Shown: one piece after another, positions 1 through 13,165 of the stretch
Position numbering within the stretch: the stretch's first letter is position 1
Layout: each line of letters opens with the position of its first letter
From: Telmatactis stephensoni
Taxonomy: Eukaryota > Cnidaria > Anthozoa > Actiniaria > Isophelliidae
Assembly: GCA_029948255.1 (NCBI GenBank)
Contig: JALIZF010001647.1
Location: forward strand, 186,001 to 250,000
Length of the DNA stretch: 64,000 nucleotides
Direction of reading: 5' to 3'
Notes under the pieces: generated by a model
Databases searched by the model: none
What the model saw: the letters and a program-made list of their open reading frames with translations, nothing else
Told to the model about the DNA's origin: nothing
Program-made: the position numbers and the translations under genes

Positions 1-697
1 AAAGGTTTTTGATTCTTCATGCTTTCTATGAGGATCTTAGCACGGAAATCTCCTCAGAAAGACCATCGTATGATTTCAGCGACTTTGTGTGTAAGTATAC
101 AAAAAACACACTGAATCATTGAGGCTATGCTACAAACATAGGACCAGTTTCCAATTGATCGGCTGCGATCAAAAGTGAGAACGGATAGGCCCTTAATTTT
201 GTTTACACAGAACTGCTATTCCTAACCTAGCTACCTGGACTGAAACCGTTCGGATATCTTGGACCTGCAATTTTTGAAGTGTTACGCATGAGATCAGTAA
301 CTGAATAACTGTAATTTGAACACTGCTTCGTACATAATGCGCATGAATGTTTATAAAATGCCTCATAAGTTTGGTACGGTGTGCGATGCGAGGCGACTAC
401 ATTCGCAGACTAGTTAGTCACTATCACTAGATACACAAAGGGCTTTGGGTTAGTATGTATTGGTAAGACGAGTGGGATATGCATGGTATGCCACGAGAAA
501 CTTAACATTTGTACAACTATCATATCCCACATCACATGGCCAATAAAAGATTTATTCGATATTAATTTGAAACTAAAATCATAGGAGGGAAAGTGGTGCC
601 GCAATGTCTCATGGGAAGAGAAAATTTAATACCGCGGAATATACAGCGGCTTTTCTGCTTTCTGATTGGCTGTTTTTTTCTGTTATTTCTCTTTCAG
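1..697. other. No gene recognised; left-edge non-coding DNA
   Basis: I see no exon here that joins convincingly to the channel exon at 698. The stretch is AT-rich with only short chance ORFs. It is probably the last intron of the channel gene, whose earlier exons would lie left of the window. Confidence 0.4.
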
Positions 698-864
698 CCG
701 ATGTTGGTGGTATTCTTGGTTTGTTTCTGGGATGCAGTCTCCTCACTATCTGTGAATTTCTTGATTTTCTTCTAATTTTTTGTGTTGAGAAATACAAAGC
801 CACCAAACAAAGAAACTCCGTGCATCGAACAAGCGAGGACGTCGACGCCGGTCCAGAAAGCTAG
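698..864 (+). CDS. DEG/ENaC (amiloride-sensitive sodium channel) family, terminal exon only
   Basis: A pyrimidine tract and AG at 696-697 precede an open exon that ends in TAG at 862-864. It enters two bases into a codon and reads (A)DVGGILGLFLGCSLLTICEF. This is the highly conserved stretch of DEG/ENaC/ASIC channels just before and into the second transmembrane helix, with the G-x-S-like selectivity region seen as GCS. About 30 polar residues follow as a short cytoplasmic tail (EKYKATKQRN...). The helix would line the pore of a trimeric plasma-membrane cation channel. Only this exon is visible and no upstream exon was found in the first 697 bases. It could be an intact gene continuing to the left or an isolated pseudo-exon. 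The family call rests on the motif and is fairly firm; the subtype cannot be given. Confidence 0.72.
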
Positions 865-1739
865 AACACGACACCACGACTCTCCCACCAACAAGTCACA
901 TTCTTAGGCTATTGACGCATTTAGACATAAGCTTACTCTTAAATCGCTTTTGTGTGTTTTGAACAGAGAAGTCTGCATTGATGTATCCTAAGAAGGCAAA
1001 GCCAGCGTCCTTTCATTTCCAGATCTGTGCTATTAAAGAGTGAACGAAATCGCCCGATGTAAGGAAATCCGTAATCCACGAAAATTTTGATTTTGTAATC
1101 TGGAATCTAGTACTTGGAATTCGGAATCCAGGTTGTACTGGAATCCGGAATACACCTTATTTTGAAATACCGAAACTGCACTTGAATCCTGCAGCTCCCT
1201 TACAATCAATAGGGCATTTTAATTACTCCATGGCCAGGGACCACTATAGCCCCCAACGTTTTGCCAAATCTACGTTAGGCGGTAAAAAGTCCTAACTATA
1301 AATTTCGAGCAAGCTATCTAACCATAAAAATCCTGCAAAATCCACCACCAGTAAAAAATACATCAAGCAGGCCGTCAATTCATATCCCGTAACTAACAAA
1401 AAACACTTATAACTTTCAGTTCTTAAGGTGTCTGGAAACAGATTTTTTTGGTCACCAACCAATAACAAATAAACGGTTTAAATTGTACTTTCCTTCGGTC
1501 GGATCTTAGAGATATTATAAGACATAGTTGTTGAAGGATTGAAGTTTGAGTGTTGGGTTTGGCATGGCAATCGCGCTATTTATGCATATTATGGGGAAAT
1601 CCCGTAAACCAGACTTTACGTTCGTTCTCCAGAACTTTACTATAGAATCTTAACGAATTCTGGAATTCATCTTGGAAGTACAAATTAACTTTTTATAGAG
1701 CTTCGAGGGATTTTATTTCGTGGATTGAAAATTATGGAG
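865..1739. other. Non-coding; short degenerate GGAATCC-type repeats
   Basis: No exon is supported. Between about 1060 and 1190 the sequence repeats variants of 'ggaatccggaat' and 'tggaatctag', a degenerate low-complexity array. Nothing else was recognised. Confidence 0.4.
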
Positions 1740-2010
1740 TCTTGAATTAAAGTAAAAGTAAAGTAAAGTAAAGCAACTATATCTAACGTCGATAACTCGT
1801 AGCAGTAATTCAACTGAAAAACCTGAAGTCGACGGTGCGCTCATTTTACTTCCCTCTCTCAATCAGTGCTCCGTTTTAAGAGTATTTAAAGCTAATTAAA
1901 GCTACACAGATTGGAAAGAAGTCGAAACAAGGATGCGAGGTCTGGCTGGGGATCGAACTCTGGACCTCTCGAACCGAAGGCACTAACCAACTGTGCCATC
2001 CTTGGGACAT
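1740..2010 (-). mobile_element. tRNA-derived SINE (minus orientation)
   Basis: Read on the minus strand, 2010 to about 1931 is tRNA-like: an A box (tggcacagttgg) followed about 35 bases later by a B box (gagttcgatcccc). These are the two internal RNA polymerase III promoter elements. A body segment follows (cttgtttcgacttctttcc... gagcgcaccgtcgac). The body recurs at 53795-53945 in the same orientation and at 54125-54245 in the opposite one, so this is a dispersed family. The AAAGT-type simple repeat near 1750-1770 is probably the tail. A decayed real tRNA gene is less likely because the body is shared. Confidence 0.7.
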
Positions 2011-2099
2011 GACTTTTTCTGACGAATCTAAGGCCCAGGGCAAACGTCGGATCTTAGTCGAATTTAATTCGTCGAACCTATTTATTTTGAAATAGGCGC

Positions 2100-3587
<1,488 letters not shown>

Positions 3588-3668
3588 TTGGTTCCCCTTG
3601 TTTCGTCCTCCCCCTCCCCCCTCTGTCAATGTTGAGCAGGCGTGGGACATTCGTGCTAGGTCCAACAC

Positions 3669-5337
3669 TTGACCCAACCAACATTGTGTCGGGGGAGGGG
3701 GGGTTCAGAATATATAGCCGTTCTAAGACCAACATCGTGGGTCCGATATGAAACAACGTCAATTTCAGGGCACAGTGTCTCAACCATTCTGCACGCCGTT
3801 GTAGATAGCCTTGCACCTCTTTTGGATGGCTATCCTTTAGATCACTTGCAATTTCTTGTTGAGGGTTTCTCACATGGTTTCTCTATTGGTTTTGTCGGTT
3901 ACACTTTACCGACTCAAGCTGTTAATTTGTTATCAGCCCAACAGCATCCTGAAGTTGTGGATCGCTATTTAACAAAGGAGGTACAAGCTGACCGTATAGC
4001 TGGTCCTTTTTCACAGGCACCTTTTCAGTCTTTTTGTGTTTCACCCATAGGGGTTGTACCTAAAAAAGCCCCTGGTGAATTTCGCTTGATACATTTGTCA
4101 TACCCCCACGGGTCATCTATAAATGAATGGTATCTCATCAGATGACAGTCATGTTACTTATGCACGTGTTGATGATGCGATTTCATTAATTAAGAAATCA
4201 GGGAAAGGCAGTTTTCTGGCCAAAACCGATATTAAGAGCGCATTTCGTATTATCCCTATAAACCCACATGACTATCATCTGTTGGGGATGTGCTGGCGAA
4301 ATCAATATTATTATGATAGGTGTATGCCAATGGGCTGTGCCAAAAGTTTTGAGGCATTCAGTTCATCAATTGAGTGGATAGCTTGTGCAAAGTTACACAT
4401 TTCGCATATTTTACATCTTTTGGATGATTTTCTCATTGTGGCTCAATCGCAGCACCTTTGTCAAATTCAACTTGAGTGTTTTTTAACATTGTGCCAATAT
4501 TTAGGGATCCCCATGGCTCCTGAAAAAACTCTTGGTCCAAATCAGGTGCTCTCCTTTGCGGGAATTGAGCTGGATACTGTCCGCTTAGAGGGGAGGCTGC
4601 CTGAGGATAAATTGAATCGATGTGTTACTCAGTTGAACAATTTTGTGGGACGCAAAAAAGTCACCTTACGTGATTTACAGTCTCTTATTGGCTTGTTGAA
4701 TTTCACGTGTTCCATTGTTATTCCAGGACGTGCCTTTTTGAGGCGCTTACTTGATTTAACAATTGGTATAAAACATCCATCACATCGTATAAGATTAACT
4801 CAGGCAGTCAAGTTGGACATGCTAACATGGCTTACTTTCCTAAAGGATTTCAATGGTGTCTCTTTCTTTTTAAATGACAAATGGCTGACATCTGAGCATT
4901 TGAACTTGTATACCGATGCTGCAGCCTCAAAAGGGTTTGGGGCTGTTTTTGGAGCTTTCTGGTGTTATGGGGCATGGCCTGAGTCATGGAGTTTGGAATT
5001 TTATCCTATTGTTTTAAGTGTGCTGCTATGGGGTCAGCATATGAAAAATCAACGTATAACCTTTTATACAGACAACGAGGCTCTCGTGCATGTTATCAAC
5101 AAAGCCTCCTGCAAGGATAAGGTTCTTATGATTTTTGTACGGAGGTTAGTGCTTATATGCCTGGAACAAAACATTTTATTCTGGGCACGGCATGTGCCGG
5201 GTGTTAGGAATAACTTGGCTGACTCTTTGTCACGTCTGCAGATTCACTGCTTCAAGAGCCTGGCACCCACCTTTGTGCATCCATCCCCAACATTTATACC
5301 ACTGCACCTACAGCCACAAAGTTGGCAGATGTCATAG
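3669..5337 (+). pseudogene. RT-RNase H polyprotein of the YR element, broken by one frameshift
   Basis: The first frame (3669-4145) carries the RT entry region (SPIGVVPKKAPGEFRLIH...GSSINEW). The second frame (4123-5337) continues with FLAKTDIKSAFR, YYYDRCMPMGCAKS, the catalytic motif as LLDDFL, and an RNase H domain with LYTDAAASKGFGAVF and YTDNEALVHVIN. Related elements read '..VNDGI..' at the junction. Here an extra A in 'aaatgaatggtatc' near 4123-4130 shifts the frame, so one base explains the break. The product would copy element RNA into DNA. Lengths and motif order are otherwise those of a complete DIRS-type RT/RH. Whether the shift is real or a sequencing error cannot be decided here. 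Confidence 0.8.
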
Positions 5338-6245
5338 TGCATTTACTTGGTTCTAGTCTACAGCCTGCATCCATTCCCACTTACCAACGGGCGTGGAAGT
5401 TATATAGAACGTTTGCCTTTGAAGTTCTTGGTCAAACTTTTCACCTTTTCCCTATCTCTTCTCCCACCCTTGCCCTTTTTGTTGCTTATTTGTTTCAGGT
5501 TGGTTACGCATCTTCCACAGTGAATACTTATGTTTCAGCATTAGGTTACTCCCATCGCTTGGCCTGCTGCTCTGATCCGACAAACACTTTTTATATTGCT
5601 GAAATGCTCAAAGGCTATTCTAAAGTAGACAAACGTTTAGATTATCGATTGCCTATATCTCTACCAATTCTTCAGCGAATTGTTGCTGTGAGTGATGGAG
5701 TTTTGGGGTCTCACTATGTTGCTACAATGTTGAAAGCTATGTGTGTTTTGGCCTTTTTTGCTTTTCTCCGCATTGGCGAGATTACAGTTAACAAACACCC
5801 TAATAATGTCCTGCAGCTAGGTAACATTTCCAAACTTACAAATAATCGAGGTTTTATCGAGGCCATAAAGATCGGATTTCATTCTTTTAAACACCACTAT
5901 GGTCAGCCCCCAATCCATATCATTTTGTCCCGTCAACAGTCTGTTTGTCCAGTACAATCTCTGATGGCTTATTTAAAGTTAAGGGGAAATTTGCCTGGTT
6001 TTCTTTTTCAACACCTTGACAGAACACCAGTTACTCGTAATGAGTTCTCCCACTGGTTGGAAACAGTCATCAAGACATGTGGCCTTGATCCTACACGTTA
6101 CAAGGGGCATAGCTTTCGGATAGGAGCAGCTTCATTTGCAGCTGATCGTGGGTTTTCAGATACTCAGATAAGATTGCTAGGGCATTGGAAGTCTGATGCA
6201 TTTAAGAGATACATAAGGATTCCGAGTGTTCAAGCCATTGCATAA
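5322..6245 (+). CDS. Tyrosine recombinase (integrase) of the YR retroelement
   Basis: 307 codons, starting inside the end of the RNase H frame (16-base overlap). An N-terminal SAM-like core-binding domain (YQRAWKLYRTFAFE...; residues ~20-100) precedes the catalytic domain. The expected residues are visible: Arg in FFAFLRIGEITV (~residue 150), HSFRIGAA (~264-271, HxxR), GHW (~288) and the nucleophile Tyr in FKRYIRIP (~296). These proteins integrate circular element cDNA by site-specific strand exchange rather than by a DDE reaction. The frame is fully open and no key residue is missing, in contrast to the frameshifted RT upstream. The family is firm; activity is inferred. Confidence 0.9.
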   Translation: MADVIVHLLGSSLQPASIPTYQRAWKLYRTFAFEVLGQTFHLFPISSPTLALFVAYLFQVGYASSTVNTYVSALGYSHRLACCSDPTNTFYIAEMLKGYSKVDKRLDYRLPISLPILQRIVAVSDGVLGSHYVATMLKAMCVLAFFAFLRIGEITVNKHPNNVLQLGNISKLTNNRGFIEAIKIGFHSFKHHYGQPPIHIILSRQQSVCPVQSLMAYLKLRGNLPGFLFQHLDRTPVTRNEFSHWLETVIKTCGLDPTRYKGHSFRIGAASFAADRGFSDTQIRLLGHWKSDAFKRYIRIPSVQAIA

Positions 6246-6681
6246 TGTGTACTGTTGGAATGGATGCAGGTTGTACCTTTGCTATGGTCATACTTTCTTT
6301 GTCATACTATATAAGCAGTTACAGGGGTAACTAATCCTCCAGAGATGACAGGGGCCTCTCTGAAGCAGCATTATGCTTTTTCTCTGCCTTTTTTCAGTAT
6401 ACTTTCTAAGCATATGAAATTTTTTGTTTACAGGAGTTGCAGGTGGCATCTCTATTCATTTCACATTTGTGCTTGTTTACAATTGCAGGGGTGATTGTAT
6501 CTGGCAATTCAGTTCTGAAACAATTTATTTCATTATTTTGGTTAATACATTCTCAATTACAGGATGACAAAAGTTTTTCTTTTTTCTGTGTACCTTCCAT
6601 TTATCAACATGGCTGATGGGAAGGTGTCTTCATTGCTGTCTGAGCTAGGTTGGGGCTGCCCACTTTACCGAAGTGGTCCTT

Positions 6682-6904
6682 GGCGGTTTTAGCCCACACC
6701 TTTGATGGAATCACTTTGTATTAAGGTCAGGTTGACCTTATTCCTAATTTATGATTACAATAATTAAAGTGGCTATGTGTACTGTACACATAGCCAATAT
6801 TTTAGCCAAATCTGGTGTTTTCTTGTTTATTCCCATCAAACGAAGCTAGCTCAGCAGCAATGAAAGACTGTTAATTGTGGTTAGCATTGGAAGGGTAGCA
6901 TAAA
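6682..6904 (+). repeat. 3' direct repeat, copy 1 (B1-like)
   Basis: Almost identical to 7135-7353, both starting ggcggttttagcccacac and ending at agcattggaagggtagcataaa-type sequence. It contains two palindromes: aaggtca-ggt-tgacctt (6723-6739) and a 27-base one with arms tggctatgtgta/tacacatagcca (6770-6796). The position after the recombinase and the repeat-unique-repeat layout fit the split direct repeats of Ngaro-type elements. Confidence 0.8.
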
Positions 6905-7134
6905 GAAATTATTGTGCAGCAATAAAAATTTTATGCTATCCCTCTGGTATTTAATTGGTTTTCAGGTGGAGGAGGGCCTGGATCTAGTTAAGTAGGGGTG
7001 GAGGGGATTGCATGAAATGATCCCCCCTATTGGGACTGTCACCGCGGGAAAATGTGTAGATTGGTAAGGAGCAAATTTCACCACCTCAGTATTAATTTTT
7101 ACCCCTCCTCCTTCCCCTGTCTACCAGCCTGAGG

Positions 7135-7353
7135 GGCGGTTTTAGCCCACACATTTGATGGTATCACTTTGTATTAAGGTCAGGTTGACCTTATTCCTAA
7201 TTTATGATTACAATAAAGTGGCTATGTGTACTGTACACATAGCCAATATTTTAGCCAAATCTGGTGTTTTCTTGTTTATTCCCATCAACCGAAGCTAGCT
7301 CAGCAGCAATGAAAGACTGTTAATTGTGGTTAGCATTGGAAGGGTAGCATAAA
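7135..7353 (+). repeat. 3' direct repeat, copy 2 (B2-like)
   Basis: Second copy of the 6682-6904 repeat with a few substitutions and a four-base deletion. Both inner palindromes are retained (the 27-base one at 7219-7245). The segment 6905-7134 between the copies would correspond to A2. Confidence 0.8.
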
Positions 7354-7570
7354 TTGGTATATTATGCTAATTCTATTATTTTGTATTGTTAAATTAGCAC
7401 TATTTAGTAGTGGATAGTGTTGAACACTTTTAGTGTTTGTACTCTACAAGCAACCAAGTAGGCTAAATGTATTTCTTATTGTCTATCCTGAAAAATTGGA
7501 TGGGAATTTATAAATAAATTCTATATGTAGTTTATTTTTATCATTATTTTGATAAATGCAACAGCTTATA

Positions 7571-7711
7571 GAGTGCAAACAGTATATCCGTGAAACATTA
7601 GTTATACTAAATTTAATTATTTTATGCTAATTCTATTATTTTCTATTGCTCAACTAGCACTATTTTGAACAATTTATTAATTAGGGTTTCACAGATATAT
7701 TGTTTGCACTC
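7571..7711. mobile_element. TA-flanked hairpin MITE, about 141 bp
   Basis: Terminal inverted repeats of about 26 bp (GAGTGCAAACAGTATATCCG... and the complement ...ATATATTGTTTGCACTC) differ at about two positions and are flanked on each side by TA. The interior is AT-rich and non-coding. Related termini ('gagtgnttgcact...cgtgaaa') occur near 9175 and 27454. A Tc1/mariner-type TA duplication is suggested but no transposase is present. Confidence 0.65.
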
Positions 7712-8301
7712 TAGCTTTATGCAATTAATATATTCCTTTTTAATTTCTCTCTTTTTTTCTACACAGCTACAATGCAAATAAGGATTTCTTTTTGTATTCT
7801 GTGTTTAATAAAGTTTATTATAAAAAAATATTGTGATCATTGTGTTTAGCTTGCTATTGATAATACTATCCATCTATCTATCGTTTTATACTAAATTTAT
7901 TTCAAATGCAAAAGAATATTTTGGGAAATACAAAATCAATTTTTGCATTTTGGGTTCTACTAAAGGCAACCAAGTTTTGTTTACTGCTTTGAATAGCTAG
8001 AGGCCTGTAGATTATGAATTGGCATAATAGACTTTTTGGAACAGTACCTTAAGGACAATATAGGGGAAATCATTTTCATCTTTTTTTAACACAGGAAGCC
8101 CAAACAAGTGTGTTTCACGTTATTTTAGTATTATAGTTGCTCTCACAACAGACAACAATAGATCATAAAGCTTTCAAAGGTTTTTATTTGTCCACATAAA
8201 TGTCCGGATAGCAATCGTAGCCAATCGGCGAATGATTGGAGGTTTTCATTTTTGGGCTTGACAACAAAAAATAACATAGTTATCGTTACTGTAAGTATAC
8301 C
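7712..8301. other. Non-coding AT-rich spacer
   Basis: No exon or recognised element. It contains aataaa-like signals and precedes the first ATG of P-like copy 1. Confidence 0.4.
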
Positions 8302-9174
8302 ATGGATTCAGCATTTAAGAGAAAAAAAAAGAACGATATTGGTGGTAAGTTGGACTTCTTTTCTGGTAAACTTAATATTTTAATTCGAAACCGATTCGAG
8401 GGATACATCACTATCGACGACATAGTCTCAATGTACGAAAAGGAGAAGGAAAACCTGAATTTTGAGATCAAGAGGAAAGAAATTTATTGCCATTTAAAAG
8501 CAGCTATTAGCAAAGATATCCAGTCTTACAGGCCACGAAGAAACGGAAAGCAGATCCTTGTTTTTGTAAATGTTAAGTTGAAGGGTCCCGATCTCCCTTC
8601 CACACCTGACGACTTTTCAACAAAGGGTTGGCTTTTGAAGGCAAGCAATTCGCAAATTACCAACATGTGCAAATTTACTGGTGGATGACAGAGAGCTGGT
8701 ACTCGAGATCCAGATAGATAAAAAGGAAAGATCATTCATCATGAACTGTTTGTTTGGGAAGCTATCAAACAGTGACCTTGGTGTTCCTTCCACGTTTGTT
8801 AGTGTGTCGTCGCTGCTGGATTATCTTTCTAACTTCAAACTCTGCTCGGGAATCGCTGGAGACCAAAGGAATGTGATACGAAATCCACATGAAGATTCTC
8901 AGTGTGTAATGGCGATAGTTAATGACCAAGTAACGTTCTTCTCGCACGATTGCCATCAATTAGTTTTGGGTGCCGCCGATTGCTGTGATGCAATTATGCG
9001 AACAAAAAAGTGTTATCCAGAAGAAAGAAAGTCTACTCTGATATAATTACAACAAATAAAAGTACTCTAAGAGGACATGTGGTTACAGGTAAAATAATCA
9101 AAAACAACAAGTCGAGAGAAAAGATAACAAAACTGAAGAAATATATATAATGACTAAAACCATGAAAGAAGTAG

Positions 9175-9256
9175 AGTGATTGCACTTAATCTGTGAAATT
9201 GTACTAGCTATTTACAATTAGTTAGTATTAATTACTTTGATTATATTTCACAGTTT
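9175..9256. mobile_element. Fragment of the TA-flanked hairpin MITE family
   Basis: It begins agagtgattgcacttaatct and ends with the imperfect complement (...tttcacagtttaactatgtttgctct). The same terminal motif is seen at 7571 and 27454. It lies in an intron-like stretch of P-like copy 1. Confidence 0.45.
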
Positions 9257-12200
9257 AACTATGTTTGCTCTAAGATTACAAAACTATTCAAATAAATTTA
9301 ATTTGAAGTAATTAAATACAGTTCATGAAAATTAAACATGAAAGCAAAAGCACACACATGCAAGTTCTTTGTCACAAAATCAAAATTTCAAGCTTTCATG
9401 GGATTCTGCACACCTTGCGTGACATCACTGTGACATTTCAAATTTTAAAACAAAACAACAAAAACAAGGTCAGTACGCCTCAATCGAGAAGTAGTAAAAG
9501 TTTCCAAAACATTATATAAACATCCCCAAAGGCTCCAATCACACAATAAAGGTAAATTTAATTTGAATATTAAAAATATTTAATTGAATAAAACCCAGTT
9601 CAATATTTAATTGAATAAAACCCAGTTCACTCACCCTTAAACCTAAGAGTAAACACGTCGAGGTTTCAAACCTAATCAATAGTGAAATTAATGGAAGGAA
9701 TGCAAAGAAATATAGGAAACTTTTGTATTTTAAAATGCTGCACTAACTAGCGTAAAACCAACAATCGTGAGTGCGATGGACGAACGCCGTGATCCAAACT
9801 ACAAACGGTCACCAAAATTCTCAACAAGCATTACAGAAATCTGCAAAATCATAAATCGAAAAGAGCTTGTGTACATCGCTGAAAACTACATCTGGCTGTG
9901 TAGGCAAAATAGCACAAGATTATTTCATTCAAAGCGGTATAAACTCATCCGTGTAATCAAGCTCTCAATCGGTTAGTATAAATGCCCATGCTTCCACAGG
10001 TTCTCTCAGTTCGTTCAGAATGTATTCGTAAACCCAATGTTTATAAAAAAAACTTGCAAAAACTGTCACTCAAGCAGAAATATTCATATAATAGTCGCAA
10101 CTATTGACTATAAATGGCAAATATTTCTTAAAATACATCACAAAATCAAACAACTAGCATTGGGTTTCCTGTCTTTTTCGGGAGATCGTCGTAAACGCCA
10201 TATTTATCGAAACATGTGCAACATAGTTCACGTAGATGAAGAGATTTATATAAGAAGAGTAATAATGGATAATGAAAAGACGATATTTCTTGGAGTGAAT
10301 TATATTTCAATCATTAAAATTGACTAAAACTGACTAAGTAAACCTCGAGTCAATTCCGAATGCCTGCCGGATATATCACTTTGTGTCAACTTCGGCAAAC
10401 CCGAATTACACACATGTACACACGCTTACACACTCGATGACATTATGGTTACGGCTTGTAACCAAGCCTGTAACCACAAAAACTCCCTTTTAAGTAACGA
10501 GGAAAAACACGTAAAAACGCGCGAATTTTTGCGTCAAAAAAATCTCGCTGAAAAAAGGGTGAAGACTAGACATGATCGACAGCAAAAAATCAAATGATAA
10601 AATGAAACTGCTATTGCAGCAGCAAGGAATGGCCTTGGAGAGAGCATCCAAGCAGGGACACAGATGGCATCCCAAGTACGTAATTCATTCATCCATTACT
10701 ATTAATATTAGGCCCTTGATAATTGATAACAATTTATAATTATGACATTATAATGGTTTATTAATACATTTTTCAGGGTTATTCGACTGTGCTTGGATCT
10801 CTATTCAACATCACCAAAGGCCTATGACACACTAAAAACACATCTCATTCTCCCAAGCAAGCGCCTCATCAGGTTTAAACATTATACCTACATTATACAT
10901 ACACACATTAACCGATATATCATGATGCTTAACACAAAATATACTAAAAACTGCTAATATATTGAAGGTGCTACAAGAATTCAATACCAAGTGGAAGTGG
11001 ATGGAATGGAGAGACACTGGCATGGTGTAGGAAGGAAGCAAGAAGGCTGAAGCTGAGTGTTAAAGACTTGTGGGGAGGCCTGGTTTTTGATGAAATAACC
11101 ATTCAGGTAACAGGTTAAAAATAAAACATAAAAAATATAGAAATATAGAAATAATTTTGAAAAGAAAGAGAGAAATCATACATGGTAAAACATGAATCTG
11201 TTGTTTTTAAGCTGTTCAATTATATTTCAGGAGGACTTGGAATTTGTGCATATAAATGGAAAAAAAGAAAATTACAGGAGCTGTAGACTTGGGAAGGAGT
11301 TATGAGGATTCACGCTTTTTAATAGCAGGTAGAATGCATTTATTACTAAAAATAATTGAGTAAATTTACATCATGGTAATCATCATCATCATTATTATTG
11401 TAGGAGATGATAACCCTAAGCTGGCATCAAAGGTGATGCAGTTTGCCTTAATTTGTGATTCTGGTTTCCGATTTGCGTTGGCTCATTTTCCAGTTAAAAA
11501 TATGCTGACTACAACACTTCTAGAAAAGTGTTGAACTATGTGAACAATATAATTTCAAGTGAGTCTAAGATTTCTTAAATGCAAATTCTGTACGTTTGCT
11601 AAGTGAGCAATTAATTGGGGTGACCTGTACTTCTCAGAAGATTTTATCCAATTATAAATTAATGGGCCACCACAGAATGTAAACAAAAGAAACTTTTAAA
11701 AACAGCAATAACAACCATAGATTCTTTTGTTTAATCAAACCAATCAGATGACATCTTATGTGGAGGTACATGCATATTACCTGGAGCAATTTATCAATTA
11801 ATAATTTCCTAAGGACTTGCCAGAAATGTAAATGGGGCACTGGTAGATAATTTCAATAATTTGGTTTTTTAAAATTATGTAACCCTTCTCTTTGATAGAG
11901 ATGAAATTTACATTTCAATGGTCCTCCCCTTTCCAAAGTTCTAATATGGTTATATTAACCTATCTTTCAGGGTGATATACTTATGGCGTTCCAAATAGAC
12001 CTTTTCAGCTTCGTATGCAAATTGCCCATTTCAGACCACGTGAAATTCCCTTGAGAATTTTTCTTTTATGATGAATATGATAAAGTATTAACACAATAAA
12101 GAATTAAACCCAAGAGTAACATCACATGGTCTGAAATGGGAAAACAAACAACGAAGCTGAAAAGGTCTATTCCAGCCCAATCCACTTTTTTGACAAGTTC

Positions 12201-12398
12201 GGCTTTATTATAGTCTAAATACAATCATATCTCTACCAGCATTATCAAGGACAATAGTGTTTGATGTTACAGGGTATACTGGCTTCTCTGTGATGGTGGC
12301 GAACCAAACAGATCATTTGTAAAACTGTTATTCCCATATGGTTCTGACCCAGTGGAGTAAAAGTTCACCTTCTTTAACATGCACACCTGTAACATGGT

Positions 12399-12505
<107 letters not shown>

Positions 12506-13165
12506 CGTTTATGCATGTTTTTTTAATATAGTTTAAAGCCACTCAATCACCTTAATTTCTAAATTGGTCTTGCAGCAAAATTACAAAAAAATGAGAAACC
12601 ACCTGGAAAAGAGCTGTTTGTCAGAAAAGAGCAAGAGAAGACTAACAATCAACAATTCACTTGTCACCTTTGATCTCTGGAAGAAAGCCTTCTTGTGCGA
12701 CCAGGAACGCCATTCACTACCCATCCACGAGAAATTGTCTGATGCTCATTTTGAGTTAATTCAAGAATGCGTCACAACTTGGCAGAGGATATTCTTGATG
12801 AAAAAATGTTGAGTCTGATGAAGGTGAGGAAGTATTACATATTATATTATTTGATTTCCCAGCTCAATTTATAATAAGTTTTATTGAAATGCTTGAAAAT
12901 TATTTATAACCTATCTACGTAATTAGTGGTTATTAAAGATTTTATAAATGAGATGCAATTGAGCCAGTAATAGACCAATTATCATATTAGGAGCAAATAT
13001 CACTTGAATATGACCTAGCTTGAACATGTCTAGATTACCTGATCATCTCAGACTTGTCTGTAATGACAGCTATTCAATGTGCACCCGTGCGTAACATCGA
13101 CTACTTAAGGAGTGGAGTCCATCCATTCGTGACAGTTGGGCGTTCTCGTGGAGTAACGTTGGACC

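Noticed and set aside
1931..2006. Possible tRNA gene (minus)
   Set aside because: A and B boxes are present but the sequence is fused to a body shared with other loci and a clean acceptor stem is not visible; a SINE head is more likely.
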